Origin: Colwellia demingiae
Lineage (GTDB): Bacteria > Pseudomonadota > Gammaproteobacteria > Enterobacterales > Alteromonadaceae
Direction of reading: 5' to 3'
Assembly: GCF_007954275.1 (NCBI RefSeq)
Contig: NZ_VOLT01000013.1
Span: 62,001-126,000, forward strand
Length of the DNA stretch: 64,000 bases
The notes below the pieces were generated by a model that searched no databases, had not been told where the DNA came from, and was given only the letters and a program-made list of their open reading frames with translations. Shown in pieces: positions 54,093 to 64,000 of the stretch; the first letter of the stretch is position 1, and the number at the start of each line of letters is the position of its first letter. Both the position numbers and the translations under genes were made by a program.

Positions 54093-54854
54093 TTATTTAG
54101 CAATTTTAGCTTTATTAACACTAGCTTTGGTATTTATAAGCCATTGACCGTCAATAAAGCGCTCAAAGGGGAAATATCGGTCTTTATAATTCATCTTTTG
54201 ACATTCATCAATCTGATAACCAAGATACAAATAAGGTAAAGACATTTGTTGGCAGAAGCTAAGTTGGGTAAGAATTGAGAATACACCTAATCCATTCGCT
54301 TTATAGTCAGGATGATAAAAAGTATAAACGGCAGATAAACCGTTACTCAATACATCAGTTACGGCAACGCAAACGAGTTTATCTTCCTCAAGGCCATTTA
54401 CTTCATTTGCGGGCGCCCAAGTCTCTATGAAGAGTTGCTGGGTTAGGTTACAGCTTAAAAAACTTTCGAACTGCTGAAAAGACGCAGGATACATACTTCC
54501 ATCTTGATGTAAGGTATTAATATAGTTTTCAAACAGTGGGTAATAGCTATCTTTTAACTGTGAAGACTTTTTAATAATAAAATGACTATTACGTTTCTTA
54601 GATCTTTTTTGGCTTTTAGAGGGAATAAAGTCACTAGTCAATACACGAATGGACTGACAAGCATTGCAATTAGGGCAACTTGGTCGGTAACTTTGATCGC
54701 CACTACGACGAAAGCCTTGCGTCATTAACCAGCCATAACTTTCACTGTTATGTAACCGCTCATCAACAGCAATCAGTAATCGCTCTTGTTGATCGGGTAA
54801 ATAATTACAAGGAAATATTTTGGTCATGCCTAATTTATAGGAAGTATCACTCAT
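54093..54854 (-). CDS. bpt: Leucyl-transferase Bpt (arginyl-tRNA-protein transferase homologue)
   Basis: Bpt transfers leucine from Leu-tRNA to N-terminal Asp or Glu of proteins, marking them for ClpS/ClpAP. The 253-residue protein has the N-terminal Cys cluster [15 protein letters not shown] (about residues 56-70), and the C-terminal block [21 protein letters not shown] is typical of the ATE/Bpt family. It is paired with aat downstream in the same orientation, completing both bacterial N-degron transferases. Confidence 0.94.
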   Translation of the reverse strand: MSDTSYKLGMTKIFPCNYLPDQQERLLIAVDERLHNSESYGWLMTQGFRRSGDQSYRPSCPNCNACQSIRVLTSDFIPSKSQKRSKKRNSHFIIKKSSQLKDSYYPLFENYINTLHQDGSMYPASFQQFESFLSCNLTQQLFIETWAPANEVNGLEEDKLVCVAVTDVLSNGLSAVYTFYHPDYKANGLGVFSILTQLSFCQQMSLPYLYLGYQIDECQKMNYKDRYFPFERFIDGQWLINTKASVNKAKIAK

Positions 54855-54943
54855 TGATAATTTGCCAATTGCCTATAATGCTCAACGTTAATTATAACTA
54901 AAATCATTAAACTATGCCTAAATCTAAATAAACCTAAATAAAG

Positions 54944-55669
54944 CTAAATAACCGTTAATGTTCGTGGTTGCCAAAAGTCATTGGGCATTCTCTTAGTTAA
55001 TGCATGTTGTTGTTTGTGAATAAAAATGTCACGGCTGGTTTCTTTAGCACCCATATCTTCTAGGAAGGGGTTGAGTAATTGACAATCAATAAAGTTAATA
55101 TCAACAGACTTGAGTAATTGTCCCAAGGCAATAAGAGCAAACTTTGAAGCATTACTTTGTTTATAAAACATTGACTCGCCAGAAAAGAAACCATTAATAG
55201 CAACCCCATATAAACCGCCAACTAATGCTTTGTTATCATGCTCATCGGTATACCATACTTCAATAGAATGAGCATACCCTTGCTGATGTAATGTCAGGTA
55301 AGCGGCTTCCATTTCAGGTAAAATCCAAGTGCCATCTGTTCGAAACGGCGCATTGGCGCATAATTGAGTTACTTGACTAAAATCTTGATTCAACGTGATT
55401 TGATAAGGTGATTTGTTGATGGCTTTACGTAAAGTACGATTTATACGTAGTTGATCAATGTCTATGATGGCTCTGGGGTTGGGTGACCACCACATTAAGG
55501 GGTCGTTATCGCTGTACCATGGAAAAATGCCCTGACTGTACGCCGCTATTAATCGCTGTGGAGATAAATCACCACCAAGCGCTAATAAGCCGTTGGGTTC
55601 AGTTAGGGCGCATTCTATCAAGGGAAAGGCCAAACTATTATCATCAAGTTGATATAAAATTTGACCCAT
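54944..55669 (-). CDS. aat: Leucyl/phenylalanyl-tRNA-protein transferase
   Basis: Aat adds Leu or Phe to proteins with N-terminal Arg or Lys, making them ClpAP substrates. The 241-residue protein has the family signatures GLLALGGDLSPQRLIAAYSQGIFPW (about residues 28-52, quoted here as overlapping parts LLALGGDLS and SQGIFPW), WWSPNPRAII, VWYTDE and FIDCQLLNPFLEDMGA. It lies upstream of bpt on the minus strand. E. coli has cydDC between trxB and aat; here trxB and aat are adjacent with only a 79-bp gap. Confidence 0.96.
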   Translation of the reverse strand: MGQILYQLDDNSLAFPLIECALTEPNGLLALGGDLSPQRLIAAYSQGIFPWYSDNDPLMWWSPNPRAIIDIDQLRINRTLRKAINKSPYQITLNQDFSQVTQLCANAPFRTDGTWILPEMEAAYLTLHQQGYAHSIEVWYTDEHDNKALVGGLYGVAINGFFSGESMFYKQSNASKFALIALGQLLKSVDINFIDCQLLNPFLEDMGAKETSRDIFIHKQQHALTKRMPNDFWQPRTLTVI

Positions 55670-55748
55670 TAAAATTCCTATCGATAGTATTTACACTCAA
55701 GCTAATCGCAGTGAAACTAATATTCACTGCACGCTTTACTGCAATAAA

Positions 55749-56798
<1,050 letters not shown>

Positions 56799-56810
56799 TT
56801 ATAAGATACA

Positions 56811-56852
56811 TAAAAAAAAACGCACTTTTGCTAAAGTGTAAGCAAAAGTGCG
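56811..56852 (-). terminator. Terminator after ald (minus strand)
   Basis: CGCACTTTTGC (56821-56831) pairs perfectly with GCAAAAGTGCG (56842-56852). Read on the minus strand, it is followed by T9. Confidence 0.88.
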
Positions 56853-56900
56853 CTATTTACTGTAAAAAATTAATTTACAGTACTCAATATTTATTAAACC

Positions 56901-58019
56901 TTAAGCGTTTAAAGCAACACTTGGCTCTACATATTCATAACCTAGAACATCAGCAACTGGCTTGTAAGTGATTTTACCAGCAGCGACGTTTAAACCAGCC
57001 ATTAAATGTTCATCATCAAGTAATGCTTGCTTAGCACCTTTGTTTGCGATGGTAACAGCAAATGGCATTGTTGCATTTGTTAACGCCATTGTTGAAGTAC
57101 GTGCTACGCCACCAGGCATGTTAGCAACACAGTAATGTACAACGCCGTCAACAACATAAGTTGGTTCTTGATGAGTTGTTGCTTTTGAAGTTTCAAAACA
57201 ACCACCTTGGTCGATAGCAACATCAACAACAACAGCGCCTTGCTTCATCATTTTGATGTGAGCTCTTGTTACCAATTTAGGAGCAGCAGCACCAGGAATT
57301 AATACAGCACCGATAACTAAATCAGCTTCAACAATTAACTGGTCCATTGCATCAGCAGTAGAGTAAACAGTTTTTAAACGGCCATCGAATTCAGTATCTA
57401 ATTGACGTAAACGCGGTAAAGAACGGTCTAAAATAGTAACGTCTGCGCCCATACCTACTGCCATACGTGCAGCTTGAGTACCAACAACACCACCACCAAT
57501 AACTAATACTTTAGCTGGAGCAACACCAGGAACGCCACCTAATAAAGCACCTAAACCGCCTTGTGCTTTTTCTAGAGCATGAGCACCGGCTTGAATAGAC
57601 ATACGACCTGCAACTTCAGACATAGGTGCTAATAAAGGTAAACCACCAGAAGCAGCTGTAACAGTTTCATAAGCAATACAAGTTGCGCCTGAAGCAACTA
57701 ATAATTCAGTTTGCTTAGGATCTGGTGCTAAATGTAAGTAAGTAAATAAAATTTGACCAGGACGAAGCATGTTACATTCAACAGTCTGTGGCTCTTTTAC
57801 TTTAATGATCATATCTGCTGTTGCGAATATTTCCGCAGCGCTATCAATTATTTTTGCACCAGCAGCGATATATTGTTCATTATCAAAGCCAATAGATGCA
57901 CCACCATTATGTTCAACAATCACTTCGTGACCATTTACTGACAATTCTTTAACACCTGCAGGTGTAAGGCCGATACGGTACTCGTGGTTTTTAATTTCTT
58001 TAGGTACGCCGATAATCAT
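56901..58019 (-). CDS. ald: Alanine dehydrogenase
   Basis: Ald interconverts L-alanine and pyruvate plus ammonium with NAD. The 372-residue length and N-terminus MIIGVPKEIKNHEYRIGLTP are those of the family. The Rossmann motif VIGGGVVGTQAARMAVGMGADV lies at about residues 172-193 (core GGGVVGTQAA), the catalytic-Lys segment is IIKVKEPQ near residue 73, and His and Asp lie in YLHLAPD near 95. It is divergent from an Lrp-family regulator, which is the usual arrangement for alanine-responsive control. Confidence 0.97.
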   Translation of the reverse strand: MIIGVPKEIKNHEYRIGLTPAGVKELSVNGHEVIVEHNGGASIGFDNEQYIAAGAKIIDSAAEIFATADMIIKVKEPQTVECNMLRPGQILFTYLHLAPDPKQTELLVASGATCIAYETVTAASGGLPLLAPMSEVAGRMSIQAGAHALEKAQGGLGALLGGVPGVAPAKVLVIGGGVVGTQAARMAVGMGADVTILDRSLPRLRQLDTEFDGRLKTVYSTADAMDQLIVEADLVIGAVLIPGAAAPKLVTRAHIKMMKQGAVVVDVAIDQGGCFETSKATTHQEPTYVVDGVVHYCVANMPGGVARTSTMALTNATMPFAVTIANKGAKQALLDDEHLMAGLNVAAGKITYKPVADVLGYEYVEPSVALNA

Positions 58020-58196
58020 AATTTTCTCTCTTATATTTAACTTATTGTAATTAGTGCAACTTCATATTGGAACTATTTGAAGTGCTTTTGTTTTAGATAC
58101 GACTAGTATATGAGTAAACTAATAGAATAACCTGTCGTTATTCTACGGAAAGCGATATATAATGCTAAGAAATAGACAATAGTCAGAGTTATATAT
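58020..58196. promoter_or_regulatory. Divergent ald/lrp control region
   Basis: This 177-bp AT-rich interval separates ald and lrp. It must hold both promoters and is the natural place for Lrp binding. TATTAGAATAACCTGTCGTTATTCTA, a near-palindrome (AGAATAAC / GTTATTCT, about 58120-58143), is the best operator candidate. Confidence 0.55.
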
Positions 58197-58673
58197 ATGA
58201 GCCTTAATAAAACCATTGATCGCATTGATAAAAACATTCTTGTTGAACTACAAAAAAATGGTCGTTTATCTAATGTTGAGTTATCTAAGCGGGTAGGTTT
58301 AAGTCCAACCCCTTGTTTAGAAAGAGTTAAACGTTTAGAGAAAGAGAAGTACATCAGTGGTTATAAAGCTATTTTGAACCCACATAAACTTGATGCTGCT
58401 TTATTAGTGTTTGTTGAAATAACCCTAACGAAAACGAGTCCAGACGTTTTTAACGACTTCGCTGCAGCGGTTGATGAGCTTGATGTCATTCAAGAATGTC
58501 ATTTGGTTTCGGGTGATTTTGACTTCTTACTTAAAACCCGAGTTAAAGACATGCTTGCCTATCGGGAACTACTCGGTGATACCTTATTAAGGTTACCAGC
58601 GGTAAGTGAAAGTAGAACGTATGTGGTGATGGATGAAATAAAATCGACCAACTTATTAGCGATCAAACGTTAA
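58197..58673 (+). CDS. lrp: Leucine-responsive regulatory protein
   Basis: Lrp is a global feast/famine transcription factor. The 158-residue protein has an N-terminal helix-turn-helix (IDKNILVELQKNGRLSNVE and LSKRVGLSPTPCLERVKRL, about residues 11-50) and a C-terminal ligand-binding RAM domain (about residues 70-150) with LVSGDFDFLLKTRVKDM. It is close to E. coli Lrp. Downstream ftsK-lolA-rarA matches the E. coli gene order. It probably regulates divergent ald as well as distant genes. Its ATG follows GTTATATAT with no strong ribosome binding site. Confidence 0.95.
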   Translation: MSLNKTIDRIDKNILVELQKNGRLSNVELSKRVGLSPTPCLERVKRLEKEKYISGYKAILNPHKLDAALLVFVEITLTKTSPDVFNDFAAAVDELDVIQECHLVSGDFDFLLKTRVKDMLAYRELLGDTLLRLPAVSESRTYVVMDEIKSTNLLAIKR

Positions 58674-58940
58674 TATAAATACTCAAACAGTTTTAGCCAA
58701 TAATATTGAGCCATTATTAATATCCTTGAGACTATGAAAGCAGGGTTCTTTAATACCAAGGTCACAAAGCGGTTTTTATAGCTATTTTTCTTTTATAACC
58801 GTCTTCTCAGAGCAAATTTACATAGCTGTATAAAAAAACATGCACTTATGGCAATTTGTTGCTGCCAACTAAGCGCTAATTTGATACTTTAGCTCTGCTA
58901 TACGTAATTTTTACGTATTAATTTCCAATGGTACTTATAA
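58674..58940 (+). other. Spacer upstream of ftsK
   Basis: This 267-bp AT-rich spacer contains AATACCAAGGTCACAAAG near 58753, similar to the TTATACCAAAATCACAAGA at 21178, so it may hold a decayed repeat end. The ftsK promoter must be here or earlier. I see no terminator after lrp. Confidence 0.35.
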
Positions 58941-61598
58941 TTGTCTTCAGATCTTATAAAAAATACCGATGTTTCGCTTGAAACATTGACCAATAAACAG
59001 CTCACTGGCGTGCAACGTCTACTGGAAGCTGGGTTATTGTTTTTCACCGTTTTTGCCATGTTCATGATGTTGGCGTTATTTAGTTTTGATCCCGCTGATC
59101 CAGGTTGGGCGCAAACAGGTTATCAAACACAAGTACGTAACTTAGGTGGTGCGGTTGGTGCTTACCTTTCTGATTTATTGTTAAACCTTTTCGGTCTTAT
59201 TGCTTATAGCCTACCTTTTGTTATTGCCATTGTAGGTTGGTTGTTGTTTCAACGTTTTCATGAATTGATGAAACTCGATTATTTGACCTTAGGGCTAAAA
59301 CTCATTGGTTTTTTCATGTTTTATCTTGGCATAACCTCTTTAGCAAGCATGAATTTTGATGACATTTTTTACTTCTCTGCGGGTGGTATTTTAGGGGATG
59401 TACTTAGTAAAACCTTATTGCCATACTTTTCATTTGTTGGTTCTACTTTATTATTCTTACTTTTTACTTGTGCGGGTTTTGTACTATTAACCGGATTTTC
59501 ATGGCTTAAATTCATAGATAGTGTCGGACGATACGCCATTGAGAGTGCACTTTGGCTAGTAAATTCACCTAAATTAATTAAAATGCACTTTGGTACTAGT
59601 GACCATAGCGACGATGACGAAGAACTTGGAAATATTAAAAGCCGCTTAAGTAAAAGTCGTTCTGGCAAAAACAAAGCTAATGTTAAAGATGAACCGTTCG
59701 CATCAGAACATTTGTCTTCAGATGAATCACATTCTAATAAATCACCAACGGACCAAAAAGCGTCCGAGTCTTTACCTACAGGAATGCATGCCCAAACAGA
59801 GATAATTGAATTACCTGAACCTTTCAATGCTGAAAACGAGCAGATAGCGCCGCGTAATATGACTGAAAAAAGCGAACCTTTTATTGATATTGCCGAGTTG
59901 ATGACTGAACTGTCTGCTGGCAATGTTCAACAGCATGTTAGCGAAAAAGAAATTACTGCCGCTTTTGCTGAGGTTGAAAAACCGAATGTTGCTGATGATT
60001 ACCAATTTCCAGCGGTTACACCGTTAGCGGTGGTGGAACAACACATAACCGATGACAATGGCCAAGTTAACCTCGTGCCTCTTGAAGAAAAGCCTTCTCA
60101 AGGAATGCCGTCTATCGATTTACTCGATCGCCCTGATAAAGCAAAAAACCCGATTAACCAAGATGAATTAGACGTGGTTAGCCGTTTAGTTGAGTCGAAA
60201 TTACTCGATTTTGGTGTACAAGCACAAGTAGTTGCTGTTTACCCAGGGCCTGTCATTACACGCTTTGAATTAGATTTAGCTCCGGGTATTAAGGTAAATA
60301 AAATAACCAGTTTGTCGAAAGATTTAGCCCGTGCTTTATCGGCTATCAGTGTGCGCGTAGTTGAAGTTATTCCGGGAAAATCAGTGATTGGTTTAGAACT
60401 ACCCAATAAACACCGTGAAATTGTTTATTTAAGTGAAGTTATTGGCTGTGCGGCTTTTGAAGAGTCACCATCACCACTTGCTATGGTTCTAGGTACAGAT
60501 ATTGCCGGTGACCCAGTAGTGGTCGATTTAGGTAAAATGCCACATTTACTGGTTGCTGGTACTACTGGCTCAGGTAAATCTGTTGGTGTAAACACCATGA
60601 TTGTCAGTTTGTTATATAAATCAACGCCTGAAGATGTGCGTATGATCATGATTGACCCTAAAATGCTTGAACTTTCAGTTTATGAAGGTATTCCGCATTT
60701 ACTGGCTGAAGTAGTTACAGATATGAAAGACGCCGCTAATGCACTGCGTTGGTGTGTTGGTGAAATGGAACGTCGCTATAAAGTAATGTCTGCGGTAGGT
60801 GTACGTAACTTAAAAGGTTACAACAAGAAAGTACTTGAAGCGATTGCTGCGGGTGAGCCGTTAATTGACCCAACATGGCAACCTAATGATGGTATGGATC
60901 AAACTCCACCGATGTTAGAAAAATTACCAAGCATTGTTGTTATCGTTGATGAATTCGCCGATATGATGATGATTGTAGGTAAAAAAGTAGAAGAACTTAT
61001 TGCTCGTATAGCGCAAAAGGCGCGTGCTGCCGGTATTCACCTAATACTTGCCACTCAGCGTCCTTCAGTAGATGTTATTACTGGTTTGATTAAAGCAAAC
61101 ATTCCAACGCGTATGGCGTTTCAGGTATCGTCAGGCTTAAACTCTCGTACGATTTTAGATCAACAAGGGGCAGAGCAGTTACTTGGTATGGGTGATATGC
61201 TTTATTTACCTCCGGGTACCGGTGTTCCAACACGTGTCCATGGTGCGTTTGTTGATGATCATGAAGTACATGCAGTTGTTAAAGATTGGAAATCTCGTGG
61301 TGAGCCTAACTATGTTGAAGAAATTTTATCAGGCGAGCACGAACAAGATATTTTATTACCGGGCGAACAAGCCGAAGGTAGCGAGGCTGAAGACGTTGAC
61401 GCGCTTTACGATGAAGCAGTTAATTTCGTTACTGAAAAACGCCGCGTTTCAATTTCGAGTGTACAAAGACAATTTAGAATAGGCTACAACCGCTCAGCAC
61501 GAATAGTTGAACAAATGGAATTACAAGGTGTCGTATCAACACCAGGTAATAACGGCGCACGTGAAGTATTAGCGCCGCCACCTGTGCGAGAATATTAA
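58941..61598 (+). CDS. ftsK: DNA translocase FtsK
   Basis: FtsK couples cell division to chromosome segregation and XerCD recombination at dif. The 885-residue protein has an N-terminal four-helix membrane domain (about residues 28-200), a shortened acidic linker (about 210-400), and the RecA-like motor with Walker [11 protein letters not shown] (about 537) and Walker [14 protein letters not shown] (about 663). A C-terminal gamma winged helix (about 820-885) reads KOPS-type sites. The start is TTG directly after an in-frame stop. It matches E. coli FtsK in distance to helix 1, though the ribosome binding site is weak. The linker is much shorter than in E. coli (1329 residues in total). Confidence 0.96.
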   Translation: MSSDLIKNTDVSLETLTNKQLTGVQRLLEAGLLFFTVFAMFMMLALFSFDPADPGWAQTGYQTQVRNLGGAVGAYLSDLLLNLFGLIAYSLPFVIAIVGWLLFQRFHELMKLDYLTLGLKLIGFFMFYLGITSLASMNFDDIFYFSAGGILGDVLSKTLLPYFSFVGSTLLFLLFTCAGFVLLTGFSWLKFIDSVGRYAIESALWLVNSPKLIKMHFGTSDHSDDDEELGNIKSRLSKSRSGKNKANVKDEPFASEHLSSDESHSNKSPTDQKASESLPTGMHAQTEIIELPEPFNAENEQIAPRNMTEKSEPFIDIAELMTELSAGNVQQHVSEKEITAAFAEVEKPNVADDYQFPAVTPLAVVEQHITDDNGQVNLVPLEEKPSQGMPSIDLLDRPDKAKNPINQDELDVVSRLVESKLLDFGVQAQVVAVYPGPVITRFELDLAPGIKVNKITSLSKDLARALSAISVRVVEVIPGKSVIGLELPNKHREIVYLSEVIGCAAFEESPSPLAMVLGTDIAGDPVVVDLGKMPHLLVAGTTGSGKSVGVNTMIVSLLYKSTPEDVRMIMIDPKMLELSVYEGIPHLLAEVVTDMKDAANALRWCVGEMERRYKVMSAVGVRNLKGYNKKVLEAIAAGEPLIDPTWQPNDGMDQTPPMLEKLPSIVVIVDEFADMMMIVGKKVEELIARIAQKARAAGIHLILATQRPSVDVITGLIKANIPTRMAFQVSSGLNSRTILDQQGAEQLLGMGDMLYLPPGTGVPTRVHGAFVDDHEVHAVVKDWKSRGEPNYVEEILSGEHEQDILLPGEQAEGSEAEDVDALYDEAVNFVTEKRRVSISSVQRQFRIGYNRSARIVEQMELQGVVSTPGNNGAREVLAPPPVREY

Positions 61599-61619
61599 GA
61601 TAGACTCTTAACCTATCTT
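61597..61619 (+). terminator. Weak hairpin after ftsK
   Basis: AAGATAG pairs with CTATCTT across nine bases. It lacks GC pairs and a solid T run, so it is a doubtful terminator; read-through to lolA is likely. Confidence 0.3.
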
Positions 61620-61734
61620 TAATAAGTTATACCTAGATTTATTTCAAGGTAACGTTATCGCTTATTATTTTCCTTGTGTCAGCTAAATGCTGACACAATT
61701 CATTTTATTAAAAGTAAATAGTAGAAGTAAAACT

Positions 61735-62466
61735 ATGCAAATCAATTTTAGAAACCAGTCATTTTTTCGTAAACTCGCGTTGACCAGTATATTACTGCCG
61801 GTACTGAGTCTTTCCCACTCAATGGCCTATGCAGCCCAAACACTAGCTGACACTAATAATGCGACAACAGCTTTGTCACCATCAAACGAAGCGAAAGAAC
61901 ACTTAATGACTAAGTTAGGTAAATTAGCTTTTTTTAGTGCAGATTTCAGCCAAAACATTCTTGATGGACAAGGTGAAATATTACAACAAGGTTCAGGAAC
62001 GCTTGCGATTAACAAGCCCAATCTAGTCAATTGGAAAACCATAACCCCTGATGAAACCTTAATTATTAGCGATGGTAATACCTTGTGGTTTTATGACCCA
62101 TTTATTGAACAAGCCAGCGCTTATAGCTTAGCTAAATCAATTCATAACACCCCTATTTTATTGCTTACCAGTGATGAACCTCAACTTTGGCAGCAGTACA
62201 ATGTTGTCGAACAGCAGAACGTTGCTCAAAGTGGTTTACGTTTTGTGGTCATGCCAAAAGATGAAAGCAGTCAGATTAAAAAACTTACGCTTACTTTTAG
62301 TGAAACTGATAACAATGATGTGCAGTTAAGTGAGTTTTCTTTTCAAGATGCCACTGGGCAAATCAGTCAAATTAGTTTAAGTAAATTTAACAGTAAGACT
62401 GAGCCTGCTGCCACGTTATTTAGCTTTAGCTTGCCTGAAGGTGTAAGACTTGAAGACAAACGATAA
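61735..62466 (+). CDS. lolA: Outer-membrane lipoprotein carrier LolA
   Basis: LolA ferries lipoproteins through the periplasm from LolCDE to the outer membrane. From the ATG at 61735 it has 243 residues with a signal peptide (cleavage near MAYAAQT, residue about 30). The mature half-barrel shows [32 protein letters not shown] and [12 protein letters not shown], as in other LolA proteins. It is needed for the DUF4266 lipoprotein and others if they go to the outer membrane. The synteny ftsK-lolA-rarA is conserved. Its end overlaps the rarA start by 17 bases. Confidence 0.95.
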   Translation: MQINFRNQSFFRKLALTSILLPVLSLSHSMAYAAQTLADTNNATTALSPSNEAKEHLMTKLGKLAFFSADFSQNILDGQGEILQQGSGTLAINKPNLVNWKTITPDETLIISDGNTLWFYDPFIEQASAYSLAKSIHNTPILLLTSDEPQLWQQYNVVEQQNVAQSGLRFVVMPKDESSQIKKLTLTFSETDNNDVQLSEFSFQDATGQISQISLSKFNSKTEPAATLFSFSLPEGVRLEDKR

Positions 62467-63985
62467 TCCAGACGGTAAGTCATCTTCGGGGTTAGGTGTT
62501 AATCAAGGTACTAGTGAAGGGCAACAAGACTCACTGTTTGACCTTACGCCTGACAATGACGATTTATCATCTACCGATAATACTTCAACGGAAGGTAACG
62601 CTGCTGCAAGTAGCTTTATGCCGCTTGCTGCGAAAATGCGCCCAAAAACCTTAGCTGATTATGTAGGGCAACAGCATATTTTGGGTGGAAACTCTCCCTT
62701 AGCTCAATCTATTGAACAAGGTCATTGTCATTCACTTATATTCTGGGGACCGCCAGGTAGTGGTAAAACAACACTGGCTGAAATTATTGCCCAACATGCT
62801 AATGCCGAAATAGAGCGTGTATCTGCTGTTACGTCAGGTATTAAAGAAATTCGTAGTGCTATTGAAAAAGCAAAATTGCGTGCACAAGGCGAGGGTGCTA
62901 ATAAACGAAGAACCGTGCTGTTTGTTGATGAAGTTCATCGCTTTAATAAATCACAGCAAGATGCGTTTTTACCGCACATTGAAGATGGCACCATTATTTT
63001 TATTGGTGCGACCACCGAAAATCCTGCATTTGAATTAAACCAAGCGTTATTATCACGCGCACGTTTATATACTTTGAAAAAATTAACCCGTGATGATTTA
63101 GCACAAGTATTACAACGCGCAATCTCATTATGTGAAGCTGAACAACAGCTGAGTATCAAGTTAAGTGTTGATGCCAAACAAAGTTTACTTAATCGCAGTG
63201 ATGGCGACGCCAGACGGTTACTTAATTTATTAGAAAATTGTCTCGATAGTACCGTTACAACGCAAGATAAAAAGCAAGAGAATAAGCTTGGCGAACAGGG
63301 TGTAAGCGGTGATATTAAAACGATCACGGTTGAACTCATTGCACAAGTTGCCGGTAGCAAAATTGCCCTATACGATAAAGGCGGCGATGCCTTTTATGAC
63401 TTAATCAGTGCTTTTCATAAATCAGTACGTGGCTCTAGCCCTGATGCAGCGCTTTATTGGTATGCAAGAATTCTTACCGCGGGTGGCGATGCACTTTATG
63501 TCGCCAGACGTTTACTCGCTATTGCCAGTGAAGATATTGGTAATGCAGACCCCCGTGCTATGCAACTTGCCATTAACGCTTGGGACACCTTTCATCGTGT
63601 TGGCCCAAGTGAAGGCGAACGCGCTATTGCGCAAGCGACGGTATACATGGCACTAGCACCTAAAAGCAATGCGGTTTACCAAGCGTTTAATAAAGCAAAG
63701 ATATTAGCGCAACAAACGTGTGATTTAGATGTTCCACTGCATTTGAAAAATGCCACCAGTAGTATCACCAAAGAACTCGGTCACGGCAGCGAATATCGAT
63801 ACGCCCATGATGAAGTAAACGCCTTTGCCGCAGGCGAGAACTATTTTCCAGAAGCCTTAGCTAAAGCTGATAGCTCGCATACTCGTTTGTATCAGCCAAC
63901 GGAACGTGGACTAGAGAAAAAATTAAAAGAAAAGCTCGATTACTTAAACCAGCTTGATAGGAATAGCCATGACCAACGCTATTAG
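62450..63985 (+). CDS. rarA: Replication-associated recombination protein A (AAA+ ATPase)
   Basis: RarA (MgsA) acts at stalled replication forks. The 511-residue protein has the conserved [20 protein letters not shown] (about residue 58), Walker [14 protein letters not shown] (about 102), Walker [21 protein letters not shown] (about 161), sensor 1 [20 protein letters not shown], and the tetramerisation region ending in [20 protein letters not shown]. The start is TTG at 62450, inside lolA. The leading part has an SLFDL motif like E. coli RarA (SLDF), which supports the long N-terminus. It follows lolA and overlaps the next gene. Confidence 0.94.
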   Translation: MKTNDNPDGKSSSGLGVNQGTSEGQQDSLFDLTPDNDDLSSTDNTSTEGNAAASSFMPLAAKMRPKTLADYVGQQHILGGNSPLAQSIEQGHCHSLIFWGPPGSGKTTLAEIIAQHANAEIERVSAVTSGIKEIRSAIEKAKLRAQGEGANKRRTVLFVDEVHRFNKSQQDAFLPHIEDGTIIFIGATTENPAFELNQALLSRARLYTLKKLTRDDLAQVLQRAISLCEAEQQLSIKLSVDAKQSLLNRSDGDARRLLNLLENCLDSTVTTQDKKQENKLGEQGVSGDIKTITVELIAQVAGSKIALYDKGGDAFYDLISAFHKSVRGSSPDAALYWYARILTAGGDALYVARRLLAIASEDIGNADPRAMQLAINAWDTFHRVGPSEGERAIAQATVYMALAPKSNAVYQAFNKAKILAQQTCDLDVPLHLKNATSSITKELGHGSEYRYAHDEVNAFAAGENYFPEALAKADSSHTRLYQPTERGLEKKLKEKLDYLNQLDRNSHDQRY

Positions 63986-64000
63986 TAACTTTACTTTATA
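63969..64000 (+). CDS. Start of a downstream gene, cut by the window end
   Basis: ATG at 63969, within the last codons of rarA, opens a frame reading [10 protein letters not shown] to the window edge. Overlap with rarA suggests translational coupling. Only ten codons are visible. By gene order in related genomes crcB or serS could follow rarA, but the residues seen do not decide it. Confidence 0.4.
   Translation, partial: MTNAISNFTL

Noticed and set aside
59369..59923. 184-codon frame on the minus strand inside ftsK
   Set aside because: It opposes the ftsK membrane and linker region; Ser/Lys/Leu-rich composition is what antisense reading of that linker gives.
62935..63360. 141-codon frame on the minus strand inside rarA
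   Set aside because: It is antisense to a conserved AAA+ gene with no independent support.

Overview
The window looks like a stretch of chromosome from an AT-rich, marine, psychrophile-type gammaproteobacterium of the Alteromonadales, most like Colwellia. That rests on overall protein similarity as I recognise it, on the 1621-residue NAD-glutamate dehydrogenase, on lineage-typical small families (DUF3083, DUF5062, DUF3087, DUF3015), and on the gammaproteobacterial gene neighbourhoods infA/bpt/aat/trxB and lrp/ftsK/lolA/rarA. I see no rRNA or tRNA gene, no CRISPR array, no prophage and no transposase. The mobile DNA is small non-coding elements only.

Layout. 1-3.5 kb: a secreted YCF48-type beta-propeller and an RND exporter, probably the end of an export operon. 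4-10 kb: gdhB, preceded by a possible 21-codon leader ORF, then pyrD. 10-20.9 kb: mostly single genes (cytochrome c', DUF3015, DUF4105, cytochrome b561, a secreted amidohydrolase, asnB, a periplasmic solute-binding protein, the Na+/H+ antiporter nhaD). 21-29.6 kb: a tightly coupled nine-gene block running thioredoxin, DUF4266 lipoprotein, DUF3570 protein, ApbE-like protein, response regulator, histidine kinase, cupredoxin-like protein, FTR1-like membrane protein, outer-membrane-like protein. 29.7-37.9 kb: DUF3083, DUF5062, aroG, and a MoxR/DUF58/transglutaminase operon. 37.9-42.6 kb (minus strand): amino-acid adenylating enzyme, carrier protein, LpxL-type transferase and MsbA-type ABC exporter, which resembles the Vibrio AlmEFG lipid A aminoacylation system. 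43-53 kb: recC-recB-recD. 53-64 kb: housekeeping genes infA, bpt, aat, trxB, ald, lrp, ftsK, lolA, rarA and the first bases of another gene.

The two most interesting systems are these. (1) The 21.9-29.6 kb block looks like an envelope redox and metal-handling system under its own two-component control. Its FTR1-like permease has lost the REGLE iron motif. The DUF3570 protein carries a candidate flavinylation motif. The ApbE-like protein lacks a visible export signal and has glycine where a metal-binding aspartate is expected. (2) The 37.9-42.6 kb cluster adds a dedicated MsbA-like exporter to an AlmEFG-like set and probably attaches an amino acid to a lipid.

Two families of short inverted-repeat elements lie between genes: a TA-flanked pair of about 270-280 bp (10.7 and 42.8 kb), and a pair with TACCCGTTA ends (20.9 and 31.3 kb) plus decayed single ends. 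Several genes appear to start with TTG or GTG, or with no visible ribosome binding site, and these are noted individually.
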